DNA from: Phycisphaeraceae bacterium
GTDB taxonomy: Bacteria > Planctomycetota > Phycisphaerae > Phycisphaerales > Phycisphaeraceae
Assembly: GCA_028284155.1 (NCBI GenBank)
Contig: JANQSF010000117.1
Span: forward strand, 62,001 to 126,000
Direction: 5' to 3'
Length of the DNA stretch: 64,000 nucleotides
Positions 17,060 to 27,262 of this stretch are shown one piece after another. A model generated the notes under the pieces. It saw only the letters and a program-made list of their open reading frames with translations. It was not told the origin of the DNA and did not search any database. The translations under genes were made by a program, and so were the position numbers. The first letter of the stretch is position 1. The number at the start of each line of letters is the position of its first letter.

Positions 17060-18205
17060 CCCCACATGTAGTTCACCCAATACGACCGCGCCGCCGCCGG
17101 TCACGACGACCATGTCCTCGACGCGCACGCCGCCCCACTTCGATGAGTACAACCCCGGCTCGAGGGTGAACACCTCGCCGGCCAGGGTCTCACCGGCGCC
17201 GTCGTCCAGCAGGATCGGCTCGTGCACGTCCAGCCCGATGCCGTGCCCGGTCCCGTGACGCAAGCTCGGCGTCTCGCCGGTCGGCGCTCGGCTGAACCCG
17301 TACCCGTCGGCCGCAAGCGACGCGACCGTCGCACGGTGCACCTCCTGCCCCGTCGTGCCAGGTCGAAGCGCCGCCGTTCCAGCGCGGTTGGCCCTCACGA
17401 CCGCCGCGTGCATATTCATCAACTCGTCCGTCGCCTCGCCATGCGCGACGGTTCGCGTGCAGTCGCCCCAGTATCTCGACACACCGTCGCGTGGAAAGAT
17501 GTCAATGATCACAGGCTGACCCGTGCGGATCGGCCCGGTACCGTGATGGTGACAGTCAGCCACATGCGGCAACGTCGCGACGATCGAGTCGTAAGGCGTC
17601 GAGTAGCCACGATCGAGTAGGTGTGACGTGATCGCGCGACGCACACGTTCAGACGTCAACACGTCGCCGCCCGACTGTAAAACGCCGTCGGCGTCCGCAT
17701 CGCTGCGCGCGATCAACTCACAGGCCATCCGCATGGCATCCATCGTCGTTTCCTGCGCCCGTCGCAGCGCATCGATCTCCTCATCGCTCTTGACACGCCG
17801 TTCGCGCACACCGAACTCGGCGTCGTAAACCAGCTCTATCCCCGCCTCGCGCAGGTGGTGCGCGAAGATGAACGGCAATGATCGATCCGCCGTGACGGAC
17901 GCCACACCACGACGACGCAAACACTCAGCCGCCGCTTGCGCCAGCGCCGTGTCGCGGTCGCCCGACAGCCCACCGCTCGGCTCGAAGTCGGCTGCACACG
18001 CAACGGCGTCCGCCCGCGCCGTCTCCTGCGCCCGCGGCACCTCGATATCACGCACGATCAGCAACGACCCGCCACCATCCGGGTCGCCCCCGCCCGGTAG
18101 CCCGCCAAACCACACAGCCGAGTCGCCGACCGCGAATCGAATCCTGTGATACAACGTGTTGTTCACCACCGGCACACCGGCCAACATGCAAACTTCGTTC
18201 GACAT
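17045..18205 (-). CDS. M24-family metallopeptidase (Xaa-Pro aminopeptidase-like)
   Basis: The 386-residue protein has a creatinase-type N-domain and a pita-bread catalytic domain. Five metal ligands are visible: Asp in IIDIFPRD, Asp in GDCTRT, His in HGTGHGIGLDVHE, Glu in TLEPGLY and Glu in RVEDMV. It likely removes N-terminal residues before proline or acts as a dipeptidase. The ATG at 18205 is preferred because the conserved N-domain (MSNEVCMLAGVPVVNN) starts there. It is divergent from the TIM-barrel gene at 18322. Confidence 0.88.
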   Translation of the reverse strand: MSNEVCMLAGVPVVNNTLYHRIRFAVGDSAVWFGGLPGGGDPDGGGSLLIVRDIEVPRAQETARADAVACAADFEPSGGLSGDRDTALAQAAAECLRRRGVASVTADRSLPFIFAHHLREAGIELVYDAEFGVRERRVKSDEEIDALRRAQETTMDAMRMACELIARSDADADGVLQSGGDVLTSERVRRAITSHLLDRGYSTPYDSIVATLPHVADCHHHGTGPIRTGQPVIIDIFPRDGVSRYWGDCTRTVAHGEATDELMNMHAAVVRANRAGTAALRPGTTGQEVHRATVASLAADGYGFSRAPTGETPSLRHGTGHGIGLDVHEPILLDDGAGETLAGEVFTLEPGLYSSKWGGVRVEDMVVVTGGGAVVLGELHVGLDWR

Positions 18206-18321
18206 GACCACAGCATAACTCCCACGCAACCGCCATGCGGTATCCTGTCCCCGCCGCTTGCGGCTTAGCGCGGTTCTCCCATCCAACAACAACACCAACC
18301 ACACCACGCCCGGAATCCACC

Positions 18322-19245
18322 ATGCAACTCGGTTACGTCAGCGCCATCCTTCCCGACGCGTCACTCGACGACGTGTTTGCCGCCGCAGCCGACCACGGCT
18401 ACGACTGCGTCGAACTCATGTGTTGGCCGACCGGCTCAGCCGACCGCCGCTACGCCGGCGTCACGCACATCGACGCCGCGCGACTCGACGATGCGGCCGC
18501 CGCGCGCATCCGCGACCTGACCGAGCGCACGGGCGTGTCCATCGCCGGCCTGGGCTACTACCCCAACCCGCTCGACCCCGACAAGCAGGCGGCCGCGCCA
18601 ATCATCGAGCACATGCACCGCGTGATCGACGCGTCGGCCAAACTCGGCGTCAACATCTTCAACACGTTCGTCGGGCGAGATTGGCAACGCAGCATCGACG
18701 ACAATTGGCCACGCTTCCGCGAAGTTTGGCCCGCCATCGTCGAGCACGCCGAGCAAGCCGGCGTGAAGATCGGCCTGGAAAACTGCCCCATGCTGTTCTC
18801 GCAAGACGAATGGCCCGGCGGCAAGAACCTCGCGACCACGCCGGCCGTCTGGCGGCGCATCTTCAACGACCTGCCCAGCCCAAATCTCGGTTTGAACTAC
18901 GACCCGTCGCACCTAGTCTGGCAGATGATCGACCCGATCCAACCGCTGCACGAGTTCGCGGAACGACTCGTCCATGTCCACGCCAAAGACACGTACGTCG
19001 ACCACGCCAAACTCAACGACGTCGGTATTCTTGCTCTGCCGACCGATTACCACGACGCCAAGCTGCCCGGCCGCGGCGACCTGGACTGGGCCGCGTTCTG
19101 CCAAGCCCTGCGCACCGTCGGCTACGCCGGCCCGGTCTGCGTCGAGGTCGAAGACCGCGACTACGAAGGCTCGCTCGAAGCGCGACACAACGCCCTGCGC
19201 GAGAGCGCAGAGCATCTTCGACCATTCATCGAAAACACCAAATAA
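18322..19245 (+). CDS. Sugar phosphate isomerase/epimerase family (AP endonuclease-2 type TIM barrel)
   Basis: This is a xylose-isomerase-like TIM barrel of 307 residues. The N-terminal strand MQLGYVSAIL begins it and GYDCVELMCWP follows. Metal-binding positions are KIGLENCP (Glu), NYDPSHLVW (Asp/His), VHVHAKD (His, Asp) and CVEVED (Glu). The family includes inositol, tagatose and hydroxypyruvate isomerases. The specific sugar cannot be told. The ATG at 18322 is the start of the conserved first strand. It is followed by deoC at 19374 after a palindromic spacer. Confidence 0.85.
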   Translation: MQLGYVSAILPDASLDDVFAAAADHGYDCVELMCWPTGSADRRYAGVTHIDAARLDDAAAARIRDLTERTGVSIAGLGYYPNPLDPDKQAAAPIIEHMHRVIDASAKLGVNIFNTFVGRDWQRSIDDNWPRFREVWPAIVEHAEQAGVKIGLENCPMLFSQDEWPGGKNLATTPAVWRRIFNDLPSPNLGLNYDPSHLVWQMIDPIQPLHEFAERLVHVHAKDTYVDHAKLNDVGILALPTDYHDAKLPGRGDLDWAAFCQALRTVGYAGPVCVEVEDRDYEGSLEARHNALRESAEHLRPFIENTK

Positions 19246-19273
19246 TGTATCCGTATTCGGTTGTCATGTATGT

Positions 19274-19330
19274 CATTTAGCCGCGTCGCTTGCGACGCGC
19301 CTCACCCGCCGCAAGCGGCGGGGCTAAATG
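19274..19330. repeat. Nested palindrome, CATTTAGCC/GGCTAAATG ends
   Basis: The outer arms CATTTAGCC and GGCTAAATG enclose two hairpins, CGCGTCGCTTGCGACGCG and CCCGCCGCAAGCGGCGGG. It lies between the TIM-barrel gene and deoC. It resembles dispersed intergenic palindromes, not a terminator. Confidence 0.7.
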
Positions 19331-19373
19331 AGCGTAACGAATAGAAAGACACTCATCGCCTAAGCTCCCCACC

Positions 19374-20060
19374 ATGAATTACACCTATCAAGACATCGCC
19401 AAGATGATCGACCACTCGCTGCTCAACCCAACGTTGTCAGCCGACGACCTGGAGGCCGGCTGCCGGGTCGCACTCGACTACGACGTGGCCAGCGTGTGCA
19501 TCCTGCCCTACTACCTGCGTCGATGCGCCGACCTGTTGCAAGGCAGCACGGTGAAAGCAAGCACGACCATCGGCTTCCCGCACGGCGGACACACGACAGC
19601 GATCAAGCAAGCCGAGGCCAAACGTGCCATCGATGACGGCTGCGAAGAGCTTGACATGGTCGTCAACATCAGCCAGGTCTTATCCGGCCAATGGCCATAC
19701 GTTCAAGATGACATCGCCACTGTCATCGACGTCGCGCACTCGGCTGGGCAGAAGGTGAAGGTCATTTTTGAGAACTGCTACCTGAACGACGAACAGAAGA
19801 TCAAGCTCTGCGAGATCTGCTCGGCGCTCAACGCCGACTGGGTCAAGACGTCAACGGGCTACGGCACCGGCGGTGCGACGATCGATGACCTGAAACTCAT
19901 GGTCGCCCACACGCCCGACCATGTGCAGGTCAAAGCGGCCGGTGGCGTGCGCGATATGGACAAGCTTCTCGAGGTGCGGGCGCTGGGCGTCACGCGCGTC
20001 GGCGCGTCACGCACGGTCGAGATGCTCGACGAATGCAAGCGGCGGCTGCAAGGCCAATAG
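19374..20060 (+). CDS. deoC: Deoxyribose-phosphate aldolase DeoC
   Basis: DeoC cleaves 2-deoxyribose-5-phosphate to glyceraldehyde-3-phosphate and acetaldehyde in deoxynucleoside catabolism. The 228-residue TIM barrel has the IDHSLLNP start, ELDMVVNIS with Asp94, the Schiff-base Lys158 in VKTSTGYGTGG, and the second Lys187 in VQVKAAGGVR. Length is typical of the short bacterial type. ATG at 19374. No other nucleoside-catabolism gene is adjacent. Confidence 0.95.
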   Translation: MNYTYQDIAKMIDHSLLNPTLSADDLEAGCRVALDYDVASVCILPYYLRRCADLLQGSTVKASTTIGFPHGGHTTAIKQAEAKRAIDDGCEELDMVVNISQVLSGQWPYVQDDIATVIDVAHSAGQKVKVIFENCYLNDEQKIKLCEICSALNADWVKTSTGYGTGGATIDDLKLMVAHTPDHVQVKAAGGVRDMDKLLEVRALGVTRVGASRTVEMLDECKRRLQGQ

Positions 20061-20090
20061 TGCTTGTTCGATCCGAACGAGGCGACTTGA

Positions 20091-20181
20091 GGGTGCCACA
20101 CTTTGGCTCTGCAAAGTGTGCTTCAGTCGACCTGGCGTGGCCGGTTGCCGGCACACTTTGCAAAGCCAAAGTGTGGCACCC
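20091..20181. repeat. Inverted repeat GGGTGCCACACTTTGGC type
   Basis: Arms 20091-20120 and 20152-20181 are near-perfect complements. Each arm is itself partly palindromic (CACACTTTG with CAAAGTGTG). It sits between convergent deoC and the membrane-protein gene. Confidence 0.75.
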
Positions 20182-20234
20182 GCTACACGCGAACTGAATG
20201 TGAATTGTAAAACACAATCGCAAACCGTCGCCAA

Positions 20235-22277
20235 TCAGTCCTGAGGTACGGGCAAAACGTCATCCATTAGATCGTCCGTCGATTCATTCTGACCATCGGA
20301 CGAGTCGTCGGCTGGCCGATCGTCCGGAACCATCGTCTTGCCATCGGGCATCGCGTACGGGTCGCCGGGGTACGAATAGTCGTAGACAGCCGGGTGGAAT
20401 TCCTTCGGCAGGTCGTTAGTGTCCCAAAGCCACCACAAGGGCTCGTCCTGCGGAATAGCGTTCGCGGCCTCAGCCAACAGGAACCCGTCGCCCAGCCGTT
20501 GATACCGCGTGCTGCCGCCGGTGTGCAGGTCCGCCGGCTGCTCGATACTGTCCGTGGCGGGGAATTGGCCCGTCTCCTTTCGGATCTTGCGCAGCTTCAT
20601 CGCGAAACGGGCCAACGCCACGTGCGTCGCCAATCGGGCGCCCGCCTGGTCTTGGATATCCATTTGCGTCCCACCCACCCAGTACCAACTCAGGTCGGTC
20701 AGCAAGTCGGCGTCCGGCCCGAACGGGAGCGCCGCCGTGCCCGGCCGTTTGTGGTAGGGCATTTTGTATCGCGGCAAAGCCGACGCGTATACCTGCACCA
20801 TCACCGCGGCGTCGCGCCGCAAGAACGCCGACCTCGGCCAACCGTTGTACAGGTCGAGCAACTCGTACAGCTTGCCCGACTCCGTCAACTCAACGATCGA
20901 CGCGCCCTCGAATTGAACGGCTCGGACAAACCCCGCATGCGGATCGATCTGTTCGATGGCCTGCCGAAGTTCCTCCGACGTGATCGGCCGATGGCGGTGA
21001 AGGGCGTGGATGGTTCTCAGCGCGAGGTTGCGAATGACCACGCTCTGCATCCAATTCATCAGCGTCGGATCAAGCTGGACATGGTCCGCAAATGTCAGGA
21101 CATCGACCAATTCCGCCTGGGCAGCGTCGTGCTTCCCGCCACGCGAGGTCAGCACCGCCTGGCAAAGCATGACCTTGGCCAACGTCACCGCCTGCGCCGC
21201 CGATTCCCAATAGTTGAGAAAGTCGATGTCACTGATCACGCTCTTGTCACGCCAAACGCAATGCGGCCGACCCATCCCCTCGCGCACCAGCGCGAGCGGT
21301 TCGCGGTAGATGTTCACCGCCCGTCGCAACGCCTCGTCACTTGCGGCCCAGGGACGATTCAATACCTCAGCCGGCTCCTCCGTTTCATCCACGACTTCGT
21401 GGTACAAGGGTTTCGGCCGAGGCGATTCGATCGGGCCCATCGATCTCCAGAGAGGCTCAAGCGACCACTCATCCATGGCCGACTCGTTCGCACTCTTGTA
21501 AAGCACCGCCGCGTTCATCGCGTCCGGCACGGCGTCGGGCAGGCTTGCGGTCGCTGAAAGCTCGCCGCCAGCCGTCTCCCAAGCCACGACGGCGTCGTCC
21601 CACTGGTTGCGGGTCCACACATCGAACACGATCAGAGCGATTAAACCGATCAACAGGCAGGCTGCCGTCGCGATGCCGCCCCACTTGATCAGCCGACGGT
21701 ATGAAACGTTCAACCGCTCGATCGTCAACGCACCCGTGTCGTGGCGGAGCAACGCCGACGCGAGCAACTCGCCGATCGTCGACTCATGCCCGCACTCTGG
21801 ACAACGCGCCTCGGTCGAGCCGCGCATGTCGTACTGACACTTCGGGCAGCCGATGGCACCGAACCCCTCCTTGAGCAACAACGCCATCTTCTCAGCCGGC
21901 CGCGCAGGCCAAACCCACGCGGTGACCGCCAACCAAAGGAAGTACGACGCAAAGACGCCCCACGCCACCGCCTCCTCATCCGCATACTCGTCGAACGCGA
22001 CAATGACCAGCCCGATGACAAGCCCAACCAGCGGCGCGCCCGGCACCGTCAGGATGGTCGTCAGCCGACGCCGCGGCGTCCAAATCAACCGGGACCACCA
22101 GATCAACAGCCAGGCCGCGACCAGCACGACATAAAACAAAACCGCCGTGACAAACGCGGCCAACTCGTCGTCGGAAATCCAGTACTCCTCGATCAACAGA
22201 AACGTGATCGCAAAGCCCGGGATACACAGCATGAGCAGAATGAGAGACAGGACAACACGGGGTAACGCACTTTTCAT
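20235..22277 (-). CDS. Zinc-ribbon membrane protein with large C-terminal domain (paralogue A)
   Basis: The 680-residue protein has about four N-terminal membrane helices. A zinc ribbon follows at residues 144-162 (C144-x2-C147 and C159-x2-C162, in GCPKCQYDMRG and RCPECG). After another membrane segment (~195-225) comes a long, mostly soluble domain containing RPHCVWRD. It is clearly homologous to the next gene: both start MKSAL and keep the ribbon at identical positions. No function is known; the layout is typical of planctomycete-specific families. The C-terminus is Asp-rich. A conserved upstream element (TGTGTAGAAT) suggests an independent promoter. Confidence 0.7.
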   Translation of the reverse strand: MKSALPRVVLSLILLMLCIPGFAITFLLIEEYWISDDELAAFVTAVLFYVVLVAAWLLIWWSRLIWTPRRRLTTILTVPGAPLVGLVIGLVIVAFDEYADEEAVAWGVFASYFLWLAVTAWVWPARPAEKMALLLKEGFGAIGCPKCQYDMRGSTEARCPECGHESTIGELLASALLRHDTGALTIERLNVSYRRLIKWGGIATAACLLIGLIALIVFDVWTRNQWDDAVVAWETAGGELSATASLPDAVPDAMNAAVLYKSANESAMDEWSLEPLWRSMGPIESPRPKPLYHEVVDETEEPAEVLNRPWAASDEALRRAVNIYREPLALVREGMGRPHCVWRDKSVISDIDFLNYWESAAQAVTLAKVMLCQAVLTSRGGKHDAAQAELVDVLTFADHVQLDPTLMNWMQSVVIRNLALRTIHALHRHRPITSEELRQAIEQIDPHAGFVRAVQFEGASIVELTESGKLYELLDLYNGWPRSAFLRRDAAVMVQVYASALPRYKMPYHKRPGTAALPFGPDADLLTDLSWYWVGGTQMDIQDQAGARLATHVALARFAMKLRKIRKETGQFPATDSIEQPADLHTGGSTRYQRLGDGFLLAEAANAIPQDEPLWWLWDTNDLPKEFHPAVYDYSYPGDPYAMPDGKTMVPDDRPADDSSDGQNESTDDLMDDVLPVPQD

Positions 22278-22316
22278 GTCATAGCTCCCGGGCGGAGAGC
22301 GGCGTCCGCGCCGGGC

Positions 22317-22326
22317 ATTCTACACA
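22317..22326 (-). promoter_or_regulatory. Extended -10 element before paralogue A
   Basis: The minus strand reads TGTGTAGAAT about 40 bases before the start codon. The same element with similar spacing, and similar sequence between it and the start (ending in CCGGGAG), precedes paralogue B at 24399-24408. Confidence 0.5.
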
Positions 22327-22412
22327 GGACGTGTCCGTCGCTTGAGCAAGAGGGTGAGCGAGATACAGTCAGGCGGCTGACGTATTGACATGACGTATTG
22401 CGCGATCACGAC

Positions 22413-24359
22413 TCACTCCGGTACGACAAACTCCTTCGGCGTCTCATCGGTGTCCCAACGCCAGGTGATCGACCACGGCCCAAGGGGCGGCGAATCGTTG
22501 GCAAGGATGAAGCCGTCACCCACGCGGCGGTAGACAATGGGCAGACCAGTTTCGGGATTGATCGGCGGCTGGATCGAATCTGCGTCGGGAAATTGGCCGG
22601 CCTCTGCCTTCATGGCGCGAAGCTTCATCGAGAACCGGATCATGGTCAGCCGAAGTTCGACCCTCTGCCAGATATCGTCAGTGAAGTAGAAGTGCTGCGG
22701 CAATGTGTGTTCCAATTCCGTCCACAACTCGAACGTGTCCGGATACGACAGGTCGGCCATCGCCGCGTGAGGCGTCTGGCCCTGATGGATGCGTAATTCG
22801 CGTGTCATGGTGTCGACCACGACAACCATGTCGCGCCGATTGAATACGCTCATCGGCCAGAAAGTGGGCACACCGTATTCCTCACACGCCTCGTCGGTTT
22901 GCACCATCTCCAGCCAGATCGACCCACCCAGGCGCATGGAGCGCTGCATGCCTGCTTCCGGATCGATCTTCGCGATCAAGTCAAGCAGGCGCGGCGATGT
23001 GACCGGGTGGTGCCGATGGACGGCTTCGATCACAAGCAGCGTACGTGCGACTTCGGTGAAGTAGTAATCGGTGGCCAGGTTCGTGAGATCACTCCTTGTG
23101 TGACGAGCGAGGGCGAGGTTGTCAGCCAAACGGTCTTGTGCCGCGTCCATCCGGCCGGCCCGGGCGTCGCGCACCGCCCGACAGCGCAGGATCGCGCCAC
23201 AGACGCGCAACCCGTACGGGTTGACTGGGAGGTCGCCTGCCAACAACTCTTCAACGCGATAGTCCGACCGCCAGACGCAATGCGGGCGTGACGCCGCTTC
23301 GATCAATAACGACTCCGCGTCACCGAACACTTGGCCCACGCGTGCCAATGCTTCATCCGACGCTTCCCAGGGGTCGAAGAGGACGGCTCCCGGATCGGTC
23401 GTCTCGTTGACGGCGAAATCCCTTGGCACGACGGCGATCGGATCGCTCAAACTGCCGCTTGTGTCGGGTTCCAATCTCCTGGGGAATCGAAGGCCCGGCC
23501 GTTCGGACAGGATCGGTCCCAACTCCGCCCACCGCGATGTCCAAATCTCAATTTCCCCAATCGCGGCAATCGCATCGCGCAGGAGTGGGGCCGCGTTCTG
23601 ATCGTCCGGCACGTTGTCGGCCTGAAAGGCGGCGGCGCTTTGCGCACCGCCGATGGCCTCCCACCTTGAGATGGCGTCGTTCAGGCGTGACCGGTTCCAC
23701 CAGTCGAAACCGACAACGGCCAACAGGCCGAGCAGAATCAGAGCCACCGAACAAATTGCCGACCACTTGACCCATCGCCGGTAGGCGGCGGCGAGTTGCG
23801 AGATCACCTGGGCCGACGGGTCGTGGTTCTCCATCGTGGCCATGAAGACCTCGCCGAGCGTGCCGGTGTAACCGCACTCGGGGCAGGTCGCCGCCTGCGA
23901 GCCGCGCAGGTCGTACTTGCACTTGGGGCAGCCGACCGACGTGAACCCGGCCTTGGTCAACAGGTCAAGCCGCTCGCGCGGCGAGGCCGGCCAAAGCCAA
24001 CACGTCACGGCGAGCCAGACAAGGTACGTCGCGATGATCGCCCAGACGACCGCCTTCTCGTCGGCCAACGGGTCGATCTGCAGACTCATGCCCCAGACGG
24101 CGCCGCCGATCAGCGGCGCGCCGAACACGAGCGCGGCCGTCCCGGTCCTGCGCCACCGATTCCAGATCAGGCGGGGCCCCCAGATCAGCAACCAGCCGCC
24201 GACCAGGAGGACGTAGAACGCCGACCCGGTCACGACCGCCGCGACCTTGTCGTCCGGAAACCAGTGATCCTCAATGAGCAGGAACACGAGCGAGAAGGCC
24301 GGCATCATTACAACAAGAAAGACGACCGAAATGACGACACGTCGGAGTGCGCTTTTCAC
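22413..24359 (-). CDS. Zinc-ribbon membrane protein with large C-terminal domain (paralogue B)
   Basis: The 648-residue paralogue of the gene at 20235-22277 has the same plan. N-terminal membrane helices are followed by a zinc ribbon at exactly 144-162 (GCPKCKYDLRG, TCPECGYTG), a further membrane segment near 195-220, and a soluble region with RPHCVWRSD. The start is GTG at 24359, matching the paralogue's ATG by alignment. The tandem arrangement indicates a local duplication, since diverged over most of the soluble domain. Function unknown. Confidence 0.7.
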   Translation of the reverse strand: MKSALRRVVISVVFLVVMMPAFSLVFLLIEDHWFPDDKVAAVVTGSAFYVLLVGGWLLIWGPRLIWNRWRRTGTAALVFGAPLIGGAVWGMSLQIDPLADEKAVVWAIIATYLVWLAVTCWLWPASPRERLDLLTKAGFTSVGCPKCKYDLRGSQAATCPECGYTGTLGEVFMATMENHDPSAQVISQLAAAYRRWVKWSAICSVALILLGLLAVVGFDWWNRSRLNDAISRWEAIGGAQSAAAFQADNVPDDQNAAPLLRDAIAAIGEIEIWTSRWAELGPILSERPGLRFPRRLEPDTSGSLSDPIAVVPRDFAVNETTDPGAVLFDPWEASDEALARVGQVFGDAESLLIEAASRPHCVWRSDYRVEELLAGDLPVNPYGLRVCGAILRCRAVRDARAGRMDAAQDRLADNLALARHTRSDLTNLATDYYFTEVARTLLVIEAVHRHHPVTSPRLLDLIAKIDPEAGMQRSMRLGGSIWLEMVQTDEACEEYGVPTFWPMSVFNRRDMVVVVDTMTRELRIHQGQTPHAAMADLSYPDTFELWTELEHTLPQHFYFTDDIWQRVELRLTMIRFSMKLRAMKAEAGQFPDADSIQPPINPETGLPIVYRRVGDGFILANDSPPLGPWSITWRWDTDETPKEFVVPE

Positions 24360-24398
24360 GTCAATGCTCCCGGCCGGACGACGGTGACCGCGCGGGGC

Positions 24399-24408
24399 AT
24401 TCTACACA
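24399..24408 (-). promoter_or_regulatory. Extended -10 element before paralogue B
   Basis: The minus strand reads TGTGTAGAAT 40 bases before the GTG start, as for paralogue A. Conservation of the element and its position between the two copies supports function, although recent duplication alone could explain it. Confidence 0.5.
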
Positions 24409-24435
24409 TACTCTCTACGGTGATTCAGTACAGCT

Positions 24436-25515
24436 TCACACGGCCGGCACGCCCGCCAGCAGCAGCTCGGCGATCTGCACCGCGTTGAGCGCCGCGCCCT
24501 TGCGCAACTGGTCGCCGCAGACGAACAGGTCGATGCCGTGGCCGGCGACCTGCTTGCGGCTTTGGTCGTTGCGGATTCGGCCGACGTAGATGTCGTCCTG
24601 GTGCGAGGCGTCCAGCGGCGTCGGGAATCGTTTGCCGCCGCGGTCATCGATGATCGACACGCCGGGGGCTTCGCTCAAGATGCGCTTAGCCTCTTCCTCG
24701 TCCAGCGGGTGCTCGAACTCGAGGTTGATGCTCTCGGCGTGGGCGCGCATGACCGGGACGCGGACACAGGTCGTTGTGATGCCGACACTGGTGTCGTTCC
24801 AGATCTTGTGCGACTCCTTGACCATCTTGGTCTCTTCGGTGTTGTAACCGTCGTCGCCGATGTCGCTGTTGTGGCTGAACAGGTTGAACGCGTACTGGAA
24901 CGGGAAGATGTTGCAGGTCGGCGCCTTGCCTTCTAGGACTTCCTTCGATTGCAATTCGAGTTCGTCCATCGCGGCCTGCCCCGCACCGCTCGCCGCTTGA
25001 TACGTGCTCACCACCATGCGCTTGACGCGCGCGGCCTTGTGCAACGGCGTGACCGGAACGAGCATGATGATCGTCGAACAGTTCGGGTTGGCAATGATGC
25101 CACCCCCGGAAGAGCCGCTGCCGCCGTTGCCAACCTCGATGCCCTGCACCGCTTCCGGATTGACCTCCGGCACGACCAGTGGGACATTCGGGTCCATCCG
25201 AAAGGCCGAGCTGTTGTCGATCACGACCGCGCCGGCCTCGGCCGCGACGGGCCCGAGCTTCTTGCTGATCGACCCGCCCGCACTGAACAGCGCGATATCG
25301 ACATCGCCGAAGCTGTCTTCGGTCAACTCCTCGACCGTGTACGTCTTGCCCTGGTACTCGACCTGTTTCCCCGCGCTGCGGGCGCTGGCCAACAGCTTGA
25401 GGTTGTCGAAAGGCAGGTTGCGCTGGTCGATGACACGGAGAAACTCCTGCCCGACCGCGCCGGTGACGCCGACGATCGCGATGTTGGGGGCCGAGGGCAC
25501 TTCATGACTCCACAT
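24436..25515 (-). CDS. asd: Aspartate-semialdehyde dehydrogenase
   Basis: Asd reduces aspartyl phosphate to aspartate semialdehyde, the branch point for lysine/diaminopimelate, threonine and methionine. It has the NADP-binding IAIVGVTGAVGQEFL, SAGGSISKKL, the catalytic Cys in ANPNCSTI, and the substrate-binding YQAASGAGQAAMDEL. The 359-residue protein has a small Gly/Ser-rich insertion (GNGGSGSSGGG) just before the Cys motif, which is unusual. The ATG at 25515 is given; a GTG at 25500, with GGAG 7 bases before it, would start the protein closer to the conserved PNIAIVG. Confidence 0.95.
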   Translation of the reverse strand: MWSHEVPSAPNIAIVGVTGAVGQEFLRVIDQRNLPFDNLKLLASARSAGKQVEYQGKTYTVEELTEDSFGDVDIALFSAGGSISKKLGPVAAEAGAVVIDNSSAFRMDPNVPLVVPEVNPEAVQGIEVGNGGSGSSGGGIIANPNCSTIIMLVPVTPLHKAARVKRMVVSTYQAASGAGQAAMDELELQSKEVLEGKAPTCNIFPFQYAFNLFSHNSDIGDDGYNTEETKMVKESHKIWNDTSVGITTTCVRVPVMRAHAESINLEFEHPLDEEEAKRILSEAPGVSIIDDRGGKRFPTPLDASHQDDIYVGRIRNDQSRKQVAGHGIDLFVCGDQLRKGAALNAVQIAELLLAGVPAV

Positions 25516-25630
25516 AGGCGGACCGTCTCGGTCCGCAATCTTTTAGAATCCTTCGATCAACACACCGCCAATCAAAAGGCCCGCATTATAGTCGGCAAGT
25601 GGGTCGAGTCAGACCAGCCAATGACCCGTC

Positions 25631-25700
25631 TCGTGCCACGGCCGTGTCGGCCGTGCGAACATCGGCGAGACACCCCACGGCCGACACGGCCGTGGCACGA
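25631..25700. repeat. Inverted repeat TCGTGCCACGGCCGTGTCGG type
   Basis: Perfect 25-base arms at 25631-25655 and 25676-25700. One further arm of the same family is at 59479-59502. It lies between the convergent-in-space ends of asd's promoter side and the DUF1501 gene; no gene is seen in 25516-25734. Confidence 0.85.
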
Positions 25701-25734
25701 AGTCGAGGTGTTCCCAAGTCATCAGCACGATTCG

Positions 25735-27258
<1,524 letters not shown>

Positions 27259-27262
27259 CGGC

